Shown one piece after another: positions 11,675 through 24,481 of a stretch of 64,000 bases of DNA. This stretch comes from Salminus brasiliensis (taxonomy: Eukaryota > Chordata > Actinopteri > Characiformes > Bryconidae). Location: positions 40,049,973 through 40,113,972 of the forward strand of contig NC_132881.1 in the NCBI RefSeq assembly GCF_030463535.1, read 5' to 3'. The translations under genes and the position numbers were made by a program. Each line of letters opens with the position of its first letter. Position 1 is the stretch's first letter. Below the pieces are notes generated by a model that did no database searches, had not been told where the DNA came from, and saw only the letters and a program-made list of their open reading frames with translations.

Positions 11675-12096
11675 ACACACTCCTCTAATAAATGCATTCA
11701 GCTACTTTAAGTTGCACCCACTGTGGACACAGATGTGCAAATGCACACAAGCAGCTTGTCTAGTCCCTGTAGAGAAGTATTGCAAGTAGAATAGGACTCT
11801 CTGGAGCAGATAAACATGAACCTATTGACACTATGCCTTATGCAAGGCGTGGGCTAAAGAGGCCCACGGTGGAGCAGTAGAACTGTGTTGTCTGGAATGA
11901 TGGTGGTGCTCAATCCAATACTTTTGGGATGAGTTGGGGAGTTGGGGATGAGGTGGGATGTTGATCGTCCAACATCCTGACCTGCCTAATGCTTGTTTCA
12001 CTGAATGCAATCAAAGGATAAACCCTTTTTTAATCCCCTTATTTTAAGAAGAAACAATAAATGAGCAGGTGTCCCAATACTTTTCTTCATATATAT
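11671..12096 (+). mobile_element. Non-autonomous Tc1/mariner-derived element, copy 1
   Basis: Member of a family repeated about ten times in this window. The left end reads ATGGACACACTCC, followed by the shared ATTCAGCTACTTTAAGTTGC block. The right end reads TGTCCCAATACTTTT, the inverted counterpart. Internal remnants such as TTTTGGGATGAGTTGGGGA (about 11923-11941) match the part of Tc1 transposases encoding a WDEL-type motif. No intact frame survives. Confidence 0.75.
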
Positions 12097-12680
12097 TTGT
12101 TTGCATGTTACTGAGAAAATGATATTGTATTGTAACTGATCATATATACAACTACAGCATGTATGGTGCATACTATGCATGCTAACCTAAATTATGCCAT
12201 TTTTGTAGAGCTATATCCTTTGCTTTGACAGACAGACAGACAGACGCATACAAAATAATCATACACAGCCAACTCTTCATATTCTGGGGCTGATTCCTTC
12301 CTGCTGTGTTTGGACGGTCGCATAATTTGCTCATATTTTAACATCTCTGTCTACCATGCAGACCAGGTCCCTCTCTCTAGCACATTCTCTCATCTTCACA
12401 CCCTCCTTCCTTCTGCGCTCTCTTTCTGCTTTACGTCATCACTTTCACTCTCAACATCCCTCTCTCCCTCTTCACTTCTATTGGCTCCCGCACTTTCTCT
12501 ACATTTTATCTCTCTCTATCGATCTGTTTGTCTACCTCTCTCTCTCTCTCTTGCTCCATTTCATTTTTTTCCTGGGTTTTGAGTCTTTTATACTGTATTA
12601 TATTATACAGTCCTGCAGTGTGAACTCTGTGATTAGAGGGGACAGCGGACATTTCTGTTGCTCTCTCTAGCTCTGTCTCT
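12097..12680. other. Intergenic, pyrimidine-rich
   Basis: GACA repeat at about 12227-12246 and a long CT-rich segment (about 12360-12570). The open frames here are low-complexity Ser/Leu-rich translations of that tract. No gene. Confidence 0.6.
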
Positions 12681-12860
12681 CTCTTTTGCTACCTTTGTCT
12701 TGTGGGCTTAATTAGAAGTGTTCAAAGCAAAGCCTGGGAGCTGAAGCGCTTTATCAAGCCATGAGTCAACATCGATCTGTTTTTGAGTACTCCTGCTTTT
12801 GATCACTTTGTCATTATCTGCTGTCTTGCATTTGCCAGTCTAATGCAGAAAGATAGCTGA
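12680..12860. promoter_or_regulatory. Candidate non-coding regulatory element
   Basis: A non-repetitive stretch containing CTTAATTAGAAG (homeodomain core), TTCAAAGCAAAG (TCF/LEF-like) and ATGAGTCAAC within 100 bp, flanked by simple pyrimidine and purine repeats. This motif density is the only evidence. Confidence 0.22.
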
Positions 12861-15800
12861 GAGAAGAGAGAGAGACAGAGGGAGAGAGGCCATATTTGAG
12901 GGGGTGTATTAAAGAAATGTCCAAAAATGTCTCTGCACAGTATTTCTAACCCTGTTTTTACTCTGCTGCACACACTGCTCTTATCTTACCCTGTCTTCTG
13001 TTTCATCCCCTCTACATTTTTTACATTTACCCAAAATATGCCTCACTATTTTAGGGGATGAAGGAAGAAGGGAGCAAAAAAAAAAGGAGAGTGGCTGGGT
13101 GGAAAGCAGCACTTGCAGGGCTGACAGAGAGCTGGAGAGATGGATTGAAGTGGATGGAGAGAAGGAGAGGAGGAGTGAGAGGAGAAGTGAGAATCTTGAG
13201 TCACATTCTTGGAAGGCTTAATTGGTGCAAACATTTGGAGAGCTTATGAAGTGCCAATGCTCGAGTTGCACACACACACACACACACACGTAGGCTACAT
13301 AACACATTCTCTGTGCGTTCAACTCATCCCGCAGAGAGGCAGACGGTTTTAAATGGGGTGCGTCATCACTCGTCATCGGACCAGTGGAGGGTTCACGTGT
13401 CTCTACTGCTCGTGCACCTTACGCACACACACACGCACATACACACGCACACATATACGCTGTCTGAAACTGTAGTGCTGCATTCATAAGAGATGAAACC
13501 ACAGACAAGCTCAGAGTGTGTGATTACTCAATACTCAGTAGCATCAGCCTTGGAAGAAAAGAAGGACTTACCAATTAGATGGTTGATGGGTATTGACCCA
13601 GTAACAGTGGGCTTGGGTGAACGGGGAGGTGAATTGAGGGATGGGACTACTGCCCAATTGTGGGTGTATCTTTGTGTGTTTGTGTGTTTCCTCTCACGTA
13701 GCTCTCCTCTAAATTTTTAATACAGAGGAACTGTCTACATCCATATCTCGATAGTCTGTAAACCCACTACACTGCACACCATGCATTTACTGTGTGTTTC
13801 AGAGATGAACAAGACATAAGAAGTTTCTCATTGGAATATTGACCCTAACAGTATTAGACACTAGGGTCTGCAATATGTAAATATGTTATATAAGCAATCA
13901 CAAATGTGTTTAGTGTGTGCTTTGAGAGTCCTGACCGATTACAAACCTTCCTGAGGAGGTTCAAAATCAAGCTCCACTGACTTAGTAGATTGTAGTAGAG
14001 AGAATGGCGACTCTGTAATTGCCGTTTTCCAGACCAGAACGCTGCTACTACACTATATAACTTTTGTGGAGCTGCACAAGATTGTGTATGGCTGCATAAC
14101 CCGAGTCATATTTGAGTAAAATCCTCCACCTCCGTCCACATGCTTCTTTCACTTGTCGGTTGTGTATCTCCGAACTTGTCAACAAATGCACTTGTAAAGC
14201 TGCCCACAAGGGGAGGGATTTGTATTTATGGCAGTGGTATAGGGCTGGGGAGACTGGTCAACCTAACTGACATAATCAATTAAAGAAATATGTTGCAGTT
14301 GGCCACGCCCACTGAAAACATGGATTTTACCAGAGAGCAAGCTGCGGCTAGAAAAACCTGCTCACCGGCATTGAGCCATCCTACTCATCCTACATCCTAC
14401 CTAAGACCACTTAGAAAATGACTAATAAATGACATAAGCTCATCTTAACACCACATATGTCCATTGTTATGCACAGGTATACTGAGATGATCATGAGTCT
14501 GTGTAGTGGAGTAGTGGAAGCCAATATGTAGCACAGGGGTACCCAACCTATCTCACTTACGAAATAAAAACATATTTTGTAAAACAGAGCATAAATTTGG
14601 CCACTGCTGATGTTGCAGCTTTTGCTTAAAGGAAGAACAGAGAGAGATATTTCCTTATAGGGGCACAGGCTACATATTTATTTTCATATTCAACCCCCCT
14701 GCCACCCTGCATATATGCCAGCATCCAAATATAAGTGTTTTACACAGCATTACACATGCCCATTATTATGAAGTGTGCTATTTTGTCCTTGTGCAGAGCA
14801 ACTCTGTAGACAGAACAAAGAGTTGGAAGACTGTCTCTCTGTTGGCAACAATACGAGGTCTGAAGGTTGAAGCAGGCAAAGCGTTTCACTGATTATAAAT
14901 AAATAAAAGCCATTATATTTTTGTTAAAATACTTCTTCCCATCTGCAGGTCTGTATAAATGACCATCCTGTCACAACTGTAGGATTTGTGAAACTAATGA
15001 TGCACAGTGTTGATTCAGACGAGGTTGGAGAATTCTGTGATTATTTTTACGTTTTTGTTTTCGTTTTCTGTGAGCTTGTTACACCAATTATACCGTCTGG
15101 CTGTCAGCCTCATCACTGTTAGTAAGCTTCAATTTCCAACCCCTTTTGCACCATCTGAAGGCAGTCCTCATTTAAAACCACCAACTGTCAACCAGAAGTG
15201 GATTAGAGAGTCATTAGTGTTAATTTGACGCTTTCATTACTTTGTCTATGAATTTAACGTGGACGTGTATAAAGTAGACATTTTAAGTGTATGTGATATG
15301 TTGCGATAAGGACATAAAAATGATCAAAGGGAGCAAAGTCAATTAGGAAATAATTTAGTGAACAAGCATGCAGTCATCTCATTGTATTCTCCAAATCTAG
15401 TCAATCTGCCAAGATACGGTGTCTGAAGTTTGTTTCTTAGTTTTGCACTGAGACTAAAAGGCTAATGTAGCCAAAAATTGATACCTTCTCATTTATTATC
15501 TATATACTAGTAATATAACAAGAGGACAAAAACAACACTTCTTGATAATGCTCATTTCTGTTAAATGTCCTGGGGGAGTTCTGACAGTTTGTTAGCACTA
15601 AGCTGGTACATATTTTTTGGCCGCACTACATTAAACGCTTACATTTAAAGCTTGTAAAATTTTGATGTGTTACGTTTTTTATTTTTACCTTGTAGCTGTT
15701 TAAGAGTGACTGAGTCCTAGAACAGAACAGCAGCCTCTGTTTTCCATTTCCAACAACACACTGAAACCTGTCACTCACAGTCAGTGACATTCCTTAATAT

Positions 15801-16009
15801 GCTGGGGGTTAACATGATGCTAAAGGTCTTTGTGTTACCTCTTATGCAATAAGAGAGCTCATTTGGCGATATCTACCAAGTTACAGTAGGAAAGACATTT
15901 TTCCCCAACTGAACATCTATTGATAAAATTACACATAACGAACATATAATACTTATCGGGTTAAACTGCAATAAACGATTTCTGTCTCTACCATGTACTC
16001 TGTTATTCC
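12861..16009. other. Gene-free intergenic DNA
   Basis: Contains a GA-rich segment at about 12855-12900, CA microsatellites at 13270-13289 and about 13423-13453, and otherwise unique AT-rich DNA. No coding exon, tRNA or clear mobile element recognised. Confidence 0.55.
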
Positions 16010-16110
16010 TGCCTGTGCCCACTGATTCCGGGTAGGCTCTGGACCGCAACCTTGACCAGGAAGAAAATGAAGAAGATAAGATGATGATCAGTGAATGACT
16101 GAATAATTTA
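16010..16110 (+). repeat. Fragment of a dispersed fish repeat (LINE-tail-like)
   Basis: GGGTAGGCTCTGGACCGCAA followed by an AAGAAAATGAAGAAG-type stretch and an ATGATGATCAGTGAATGA tail. This resembles a degraded 3' end of a common fish repeat that I recall as GGCTCTGGACCCACCG...GGATAAGCGG with an ATGAATGA tail. Family assignment uncertain. Confidence 0.45.
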
Positions 16111-17089
16111 TACGTTTCCAGAAATCATTAGGCCTTCCTTAAAGACTTAGAAGGCCCTGAGGGGTCCACCACTGGTGTTATCCAATTACAGAAACATGCT
16201 AGGATAGCTGAATATTTTGTGATGTTATAAAAGTTAGCTTGGCTAAAGGTTGTAAAAGTTTTAGCATAATTAAACATATGAACATTTCAACTTCAATCAA
16301 ATTTATTGGAGATGTGAAAAAAAAACCTGCTGTCAAAAACATCAGAGCCAGACTAGAGACCAGGATAGTCTTTCCCTGTCATGTTTTAACAGCAAGGGTT
16401 TCCTCTTTGCACATCTCCCATGGAAATCATACCTGTTCACTCTCTTTCTTATGGTAGATGCATATACTGTAGTTGAACATCAGCTGTGGCAAGAGCTACC
16501 TGTGTTGACAATTTAGAATTATTGGAGACCTCTTTACACATTTTGTGGTCTGCAATTGTAAATGATTTATCAGACAGTGGAAAAGCTGATCTCTAATTGT
16601 TCTGAGACTGTTTTAAATTCCTAGCCAGACTCATCTGCACCTACAAACATCTTTGTGAAGTTCTCAGAGTGCTCTTTAGATCTAGCCATGATGATACCAC
16701 TCACTTCATCAAGCAAGAGCAAACCAAACTAAATGTCTAAGGCTTAAATGAAACAGACTCCTCTCTAATCACATTCTCATCAAAAGATACTTCTTCAGTT
16801 TAAAGTTCTTACCCAGATTAACATTGACATTTTAACAAAAAAACAGCACTACTTTAATCTGTCACACTTATGCCTCTGTTTGGCCTCACCGTGTGCTCTC
16901 AAGCACATGGCTTTGTTTTTTGTCACGCCCCACGCCCGTTTGGTTTTACCATGTGCTTCCTAGCACATGGCTTTGTTTGTGTCTTGTCATTCTTAGCCCC
17001 GCCAATGTTAGTCAGTGTTCCCACCTGAGTCTCTGGTGTCTCCAGGTGTTTCTCATTTTTTCATGTTTAAGTACCCCTTTGTTTCAGCC

Positions 17090-17127
<38 letters not shown>

Positions 17128-18751
17128 GACATTTTAAAAATCAATGATGTATCAACATCACATAGATAGCTGGACAGTTCAAAAGTCCATGTGTTTAAAT
17201 AAGTTATGTGTTAAATATGTTAAAAAAAAGGCAGAAGGTCCTGCAGGGTCTTACAGTCACTTTTCACATGATTATAAATGTGAACAATAATTATTGTAAA
17301 GAAATACCTCTAGATACATTTAAATGCATCTGAGCTGAGAGTAGGTATCATAGGCTAATGTTTTAATCTGATCATTTTCATTCATAATTCAGTAGCCATT
17401 AGCCAACACAGCACTAGTGCAGTGCTGGCTCTGAGCCACAAAGTGGCAAAGTGTAGGCATAAATTAGACATTCACAAAGTGTTCACAAAGTGGCAAGGAC
17501 AACATTTTAAAAGGGTTTTAAAAAGTGACACATTCCTTTCATTTGTAACATAAACAATGTTTGGAACAATTTAATCTGAATGCTACATAAAAGATAAAAG
17601 TGCCTGAATGATTTTTCCTGTTACAGGTGGCTAATTTCTGTGATACTGTGGACGGCACTAGCTCATTTTAATTAGCCCTTGGAACAGTAAGCCAGTTGTT
17701 TTGTAGGGCTGGCTCACATGTTTTTATTTGCCAGCACCAAACCCACCTTGGCCAACAAAAGTTTAGCATTTTATAGCTTTCATTAGCATCCTCACGTGGA
17801 TTAAGATATTAAATGAAACTGGAGGGTAGACTAGACTTACTGCATCTCTCTAATAGGCCTACCGACTGTGCGCTGGTTACTCATCATGTCATGACTTTTA
17901 GAAGTCGGTAAGTCTGTAAGATCTGAAAACTTGCAACTTGTACTGCAAAGCATCTTCTCATTTTTGAACAAATTTTGCTTAGAATATATGCATCAGTGGG
18001 TGGCATTATGCTGATTTTGCCTGCACCAGGCCTGCCTGTGGGTTTGTACATGAGTGCTTATGATCTTGGGAAAGGATGCATGCGCTCTGGATAGCAGATC
18101 AATCATCACTCTGTGCACTTTGTGAGTTATCGTCATTATCTGGAGGGAATGTGTTTGTGTGCATGTGTGTAGGCCTATGTGTGTGCATGTGTGTTGCGTA
18201 GGGGTGGTATTGAGGCTCGTCTAATGATAAAGTCGGGGAAAATGTGGGCTGTGGTTGTGTCGTATGCTTGCTGGTGTAGTTCATCATCAGCGTAGGGGCA
18301 TGCTCCCCTCCTTCACAAATCTGGGACTGACTATTAATAACCTTTCGCCAGACAGCGGAGGATGGGAAAACATGAATGGGTGTAACGTCAGCACGTCTTT
18401 CACACTTCTTCCCTGCCAATCCCTCTATTCTCATTACAGAGTCATCCCCATTCATAAAATATTAATTACACTGCCACACATTTATATGAATAAATCATCC
18501 GTCCCACCACTTCCCCTCATGTTTTAATAAGCTGTGTGCCTATTTATAGCTTATGAATGCACTTTTGTGCAATTATTTACTGTATGTGTTTTTCTAATAG
18601 TAAAGATGATGGAAGATTATTGGTCTATCACAGTCTCTTATCAGATTTGCGTGAAAAAAATATCAATTACAAACTTTGGAATAAGGATAAAATCAAATAT
18701 GAACACATTGTTCAGAATGAACAAATAGTAAGTTCAAAACAGATATAGCTA
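16111..18751. other. Gene-free intergenic DNA
   Basis: Contains a (CT)n tract at about 17092-17123 and TG-rich DNA at about 18147-18195. The block at about 17595-17820 is non-repetitive with TTTTAATTAGCC and TTTCATTAGCATCC motifs and is a candidate regulatory element. No gene supported. Confidence 0.5.
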
Positions 18752-18971
18752 TACGAAAAGTGTCCTCCACATTTAACCCACCTGTGGTAGTGAACACACA
18801 CACACACATTAGTGAACTAGGGGCAGTGAGTACACACACGCCCAGACGCCCAACTCCAGTGTTCAGGGAGCAGAGAGGGTAAAGGGCCTTGCTCAAGGGC
18901 CGAACAGTTGCAGAACCCACAACCCTGTTATCGATAGCCCGGTGCACTAACCACTGAGCCACCACTGCCCT
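18752..18971 (-). mobile_element. tRNA-derived SINE
   Basis: On the minus strand it begins GGGCAGTGGTGGCTCAGTGG, with an A-box-like TGGCTCAGTGG, then a degraded B-box-like GGTTGTGGGTTC about 40 bp later, followed by a non-tRNA body ending TGGAGGACACTTTTCG. An internal CA/TG run splits the body. This arrangement is that of a fish tRNA-SINE transcribed by RNA polymerase III; it is not a functional tRNA. Confidence 0.7.
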
Positions 18972-19570
18972 GCAACCTCAGACAAGGAATTTAAGTATAT
19001 AAAGTATATTAAGCATATTATATGAAATATATATGTATATTAAAGTTTATACATTAAGTATTTTGTTGGCAGTCTCAGTACAATGAAAGGAACAGTCATC
19101 CCAGCACTTAGCTAATATGCTGTGGTCCCTAAAAAAGAGCATAAGATCATCCTTATCATTCGCATCATCTTATATCCTATTTTAGTGATCTGTAAACCAG
19201 GTTGAGTTATATGCAGTTATATGCAAATGTGATGTAAAACTATGTACTTCTATATTATATTATATTATATTATATTATTATTTTATTCACCTTGTAAACT
19301 GGTTCTTGTATTTTTATTACCACTTTAAGCAAGTCTACATGAAGTTTGGCTTCATCACAAAGGACAATGGACAATCAATGGAGTCAATCAGTTGAGCCAG
19401 CCAGCTAAGTAAAGTTAGCTATGTTAATAAAAGAATGATGCCTGGGATTTTAGGGATATTGTTTAGTTTTTGGAGCCAAACCGATTTGTTGAAGACTCCT
19501 GCAACTTCTGGGAGAGTTGGCATGTCTGTAATCTGTATACCATGCCACATGGCAACCAGACCATCTATTT
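18972..19570. other. AT-rich intergenic DNA
   Basis: AT-rich, with a TATAT-type pentanucleotide run (about 19250-19277). No gene seen. Confidence 0.55.
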
Positions 19571-19743
19571 CAGGGATGGGTAACTCTGGTACTGGAGGGC
19601 TGCATTCCTGCTCAGTTTCGTGTTTTCCCTGCTCAAGCACATCTGCTAATTTCCAGGTTTAATAGGTCTGTTAGAGCAGGGAAATCAGCAAACTTCTGGT
19701 TTGTTGTGCTGGACTCTAGCCCCTGTTGCCCACCCCTATTCTA
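19571..19743. mobile_element. hAT-like MITE, copy 1
   Basis: Short element with imperfect inverted ends: CAGGGATGGGTAACTCTGG at the left, and at the right a sequence whose complement reads AGGGGTGGGCAACAGGGG. The CAGGG..GGGCAAC type of terminus fits hAT non-autonomous elements. The same ends recur at 22004, 33728 and 52186. Confidence 0.6.
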
Positions 19744-20893
19744 AATGAAGTATTCTGACCTAAACCACTGAGTTCCAAAATAAATCCAGATTTATGTTAA
19801 AGCTGGCCTGAAGCTTTTCTATAAAAATATACATGATTTACATTAATTAATGAATTCACAAAATACACTACAATTTACATATTTATTGAATAAATTATAA
19901 TTTTAGGTTCACATTTGTGGTTTAAAATGATCACCATGCACTAATAATGGACTGCTGTAAAAGGTGATCTTCAAGTCAAAGCCACAGCCACTTCCAGTTC
20001 AAATACATAGTGTTCAAATACACTGAAGACACAACAGAAACAGACGGAGATAATGACACTGTGAAACAACCCTACCAAGCTGTCCTGGAATCAGTGATCA
20101 GCAGGCTTTGTGAGTTTCCTTGTCTGGAGCACTTTATGACAATGCTCTTGCACAAAACCACAGCATCTTCATCTGTCTATATCTTTAGTGTGATTGATTT
20201 CCCTAGTTTAATGGTGCATTTAGTCTTAAATATACTTGTGTTGTACAAGTTTTACTAATGGCTTAATAGCTTGTGTGTTAGTGTACGATTGGCAAGCTGA
20301 AAGTTTCACTGTACTTGGTATCTATTTCCTTACAGCAGCAACTGCACCCGTTTAAACATGTTGTGGTCTCTGTGCCTCATCCATCCCTCCTTCTTACTCA
20401 ATAGTCTCCACTCACACTCATCCACCTCTTCTCCTTTTCACTCAGCCTCACCCACCTTCACCCCTTTCTCTGCCCCAATTTTCCTACCAGTTTATTTTAG
20501 TCTCTTATTAGTCGTGGGTGTTCAGGGATCTCTGTGAGTCGGAAATAGACTGAGACAGATGCAATGTTGGGTCCCAGGATGCTCACAGATCTCAAGATGG
20601 CCGCCTGGACGATGAGTCATGCCCAGCTCATTTCATTCATCTGCTTTCCAGTCTGTCGGCTCTTCTGCTTGGTGTGCAAAGTTTGCCTCTTTCACTGAAA
20701 CTACAAGGCTAATATAACAGAACTCTCAAAGACATTCATTACGGTTTAGCTACATTAGTCTCAAAGCACTGAGGATCTCAGAAACTTAATGAAGCAATGA
20801 ACTATAACAAGGCTGAGGGACTTCAAGTAGGACTAAGTTGTAGTACTGTAGCAGTGTGTGCATGAGGGTAGGAGGGAGGTAAATACCTTTAAC

Positions 20894-20896
<3 letters not shown>
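19744..20896. other. Intergenic DNA with candidate regulatory block
   Basis: No gene. The block at about 20470-20690 is unique sequence with a strong YY1-type AAGATGGCCGCC (20594-20605) and an AP-1-type ATGAGTCAT (20612-20620) only 6 bp apart. Confidence 0.45.

Positions 20897-20961
<65 letters not shown>
20897..20961. repeat. (TA)n microsatellite
   Basis: About 32 TA units; low-complexity only. Confidence 0.95.
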
Positions 20962-20965
<4 letters not shown>

Positions 20966-22003
20966 TGCGTTTAGGTATTTTCAGGCTGCGATCAATCGTC
21001 TGTGATGGAAAGCAGTTTGACCAGTGGTTGATATAGATGCAAGTACCATACATGTAAACCAAAACATACTTGTTGTTGAATGAGTCCTATTTAAACCTCA
21101 GTCCCCAGCAGTCCACAGCATCTGGTTTTAAAATGCAGCTGGCTCATCTAGATGATGTGTTGTGTACTTTAGAAGATTTTAATATTTACACCCACCTGCT
21201 TCAACTACGTCATACCTGTCTGCGTCCTTCCCACTGACGCCTGCAATATCTAGCTCAATCCTCCCGTTCCATTCACATTGTGTCCGCCTGTATCTGCTCA
21301 CTTCGACACAGGCTAGTGTTTGTGCAGACCCACCCACGTTTAGCCTTGGTTATCTTTACTATCACCTGCCTGCGTTGATGTCTCTTTCTTAATGCATTAA
21401 TTTGTTCTTCCAGGCTGCAAACAATTTAATCAAGGTTATCTTTGACTTTCAATGCTATTTAATGATGCAGAGCCTCAGAGCAATTTCTAGTTGCAAACTG
21501 TAACTACTAGACCTAGGTCTTCAGTTTAGGCCACAAATGTAAAAAAAAAACACCTATATGATGATGCTCATTTCTGCTAACCCTATTATTGGATTGTAGT
21601 TGTAGGGTTTAGTGCAAAGCTCATAACAATGCTGTTAAACCTTTTTTCAATTCAAGATTAAACACAAATATTTAAATGGTGCATCATTAGCACACTACCT
21701 TTAATATAGCATTGTGAAACTAGTCACCCACCAAGAAACTAAACCCACCCATCTAGGGGCACTGCCGGTGATATTGGGCCCTATGAAAAGATATTACACT
21801 ATTAAACTCTTAACAGCTCTGACAAAATACTCAATACTTAATTATGTTGTAGGGCCCCTGTGAGTCATTCCTAACTTTTCCCCACATATGGTGCTCCTGC
21901 ACCCACTGTACAACAGAACATAATTGGTTGATTCGTCTTTCATGTCCTAATTACGTTAGCTGGCTATGTCCAAACCAATGGGAGAGCTCATTTAGCTCTG
22001 CCT
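20962..22003. other. Gene-free intergenic DNA
   Basis: Unique, AT-leaning sequence with no coding exon or mobile element I can recognise. Confidence 0.5.
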
Positions 22004-22126
22004 CAGGGGTGGACAACAGGGGCCGGAGTCCAGCACAATTCACTGATGTTCCAGGTGTGCATGAACAGGAAAAGCACAACACTGTGCAGAAATCTGGCTC
22101 TCCAGGACTGCAATTGCCCACCTCAA
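22004..22126. mobile_element. hAT-like MITE, copy 2
   Basis: Starts CAGGGGTGGACAACAGGGG and ends with CTCCAGGACTGCAATTGCCC, the inverted counterpart of the same family as the element at 19571; internally shortened to about 120 bp. Confidence 0.55.
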
Positions 22127-22815
22127 CTCAAACACTACTGTTTAAAATGATTTCTTAATTCCCACAAATCATTAGGCCTTCACTGAAGACCTAGAAAGAC
22201 CTTAGAGTTCCCCACAGGCACTAAGCAACTCTAACATGACAGCACATGTTGACATATCTTGAGAAAAAATAAGGTTTACCAGCATTTTTAAACAATTTGC
22301 AATTTAAAAAGATGTTAAATCAGTGACACTGAAAAGGTGCTACTTATAATACTTTGATTCAGTAGTTCAAACTGTTTCGACAGAATTAGGCATGTTAAAG
22401 AGAGTGGGACCACAGTGGGACATTGGCTTAGTTGTGGCAGTCAGTAGTGGAAACTGAAAAAGCATTAACATGTCCAATAGAAATACTGAATACATTGTCC
22501 TAAATATATTGTATTCAGTTACATTTTTATTATTATACATTTATTATTATATATATTTACATATATCTTACATATTAAGTTTATAATTCATCTATCAGCA
22601 CATATGATAAAACTCACTGTTTGACTGTTTTTCATCATGTCATTTTAACTGTTTGTGAATTAAGCATTCATATAATACATTTATATATATATATATAAAT
22701 GCTATTCTACAGCACTGACAGCAGCCCATGTGCTGTCAGCTACAGAACAGAATGAGATTCCACAAACAAGCAATTAGGAACTAAATGTGAACAAATCTAG
22801 ATTGCTTTCTACAAA
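22127..22815. other. AT-rich intergenic DNA
   Basis: AT-rich, with TTATTATTAT runs (about 22527-22550) and a perfect 9-bp inverted repeat CTGACAGCA/TGCTGTCAG near 22716-22740. No gene. Confidence 0.5.
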
Positions 22816-23355
22816 TACATTATTTGGGCAAAAGTATTGGGACACCTGCTGATTCATTGTTTCTTCTGAAATCAAGGGTCTTAAAAAATTTTTATCCTGC
22901 TTCTGTTGGAGTAACTGTCTCTACTGACCAGGGAAGACTTTCAACTACATGTTGGAGCATTGCTGTGACAATTTTATTGCATTCAGCCACAAGAGCATTA
23001 GTGAGGTCAGGATGTTGTATGATCACCACCCCATCATCCACATTTCCCTGACTCATCCCAAAAGCATTAGATGTAACACCAAACATCATTCCAGAGAACA
23101 CAGTTCCACTGATCCACAGCTCAGTGCTAGGGGGGCTTTATATCTCTCTAGCTGAGCCTGGCATTAGGCACGGTGCCAATGGGTTAATGTTGCTTCATCA
23201 TCTGCTCCAGAGAGTCCTATTATATTGCAATACTTCTTTACAGGGACTAGACAAGCTGTGTGTGTGCATTTGCACATCTGTGTCAGCAATGCAAAATGGA
23301 TGCAACTTAAAGTAGCTGAATGCATTGATTAGAAGGAATGTCCACAAACTTTATA
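22816..23355 (-). mobile_element. Non-autonomous Tc1/mariner-derived element, copy 2
   Basis: Longest well-preserved copy of the family (about 540 bp), in minus orientation. The left end reads GGCAAAAGTATTGGGACACC and the right end GAATGTCCACAAACTTT. The minus-strand translation of 22892-23101 keeps a short transposase-like piece (HPDLTNALVAE), typical of the C-terminal part of Tc1 transposases, but no start, catalytic triad or full frame. Confidence 0.78.
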
Positions 23356-24481
23356 CTTCAGTAGAAAAAACAGTATTATCATTTGATAGGCATGAGCAAC
23401 TGTATGTGCAGAAAGGCTCTTTCTGCAAATTAATAAATAAGTAAATAAACAAATAAACAAAATCGTGTGTTTTGGAGTAAAACACAAAGTTGTGCACACT
23501 AAACATCATAACTCACCTATACTGTGCATTTGAGCCACAGGACTGAAACTGAACATTAATTAATAAAACAACCTTTTGTAGTGAGCATGAAAGCTGATGT
23601 TATGGCTAATGAAAGCTGCCTTAAGACCCTGTGCTCTCCTATTGTGAACTGTTGCTGCCTCCTTGTGGTCAGTGGTGGGATTTTGCATTTACTGCAGGAT
23701 TTCATCACTGAATAAGATTTGAATCTCCTTCACATTCCACTGAAGGAGTCTCATAAGAAAGACATCAGTAAGAGAGACAAAAAAGTGTGTGGGGATTTAC
23801 TACACTGACTTTGTCTGAAAGTTTGCAATAATAATAATAGCATTTAAAGATGAAAAAGAAGACCTTGCTGTCTTTTTAAAGTGTGTATGTGGGAATAATA
23901 CAAATGTTCACCTTCTGTTTTGACCAGAGAAAGCACTTACTAAGGCCCAGTCATATCCATTACACAAGTTACAGTTAGAACTAATTTTAGATGTATGAGA
24001 TTCAGCGGTCATCAAGACCATGTATTTAAAAAGTCATGACCCAGAGTAGGTTCCAGGACATCACCAATCCCAAGCAGACACTGGCCAACTGCAGACAATC
24101 ATATTCCAGTCACAGCTGCGTGGTGCGTTGCCACAGATCTTTTTGAGGGAACCACCACACCCCAGGCCTCAGCAGATACTTTAGCACCAAGATTTGTCCA
24201 GCACAACAAACGTTGGTTTCTCTGAGAGGGAAGAAAGACAGGCGACAAGCAGCTTCTGCTCCTTTTCTAAACATGTAAAGACAGCAGGAAACACCAAAAT
24301 CAAAAAGTTCATTAATAACATTAATAATGTTCTTATAATATGTTAATGAATGTGCACATTCCATTCACTCCTGTGCTTCTTTCTATATTAGCTGCATGTG
24401 TCTGCATATAGTCGATTATTATGGTAAAAGTCACAGAAAACTCACAGACACAAAAAAACCACTTGACTTCAGTTATACAAA
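23356..24481. other. Gene-free intergenic DNA
   Basis: AT-rich unique sequence; the CTGCCTCCTTGTGGTCAGTG block near 23653 resembles a phrase common in fish repeats. No gene supported. Confidence 0.45.

Noticed and set aside
18693-18965. Possible tRNA gene on the minus strand
   Set aside because: A and B boxes are SINE-like and there is no cloverleaf or anticodon arm.
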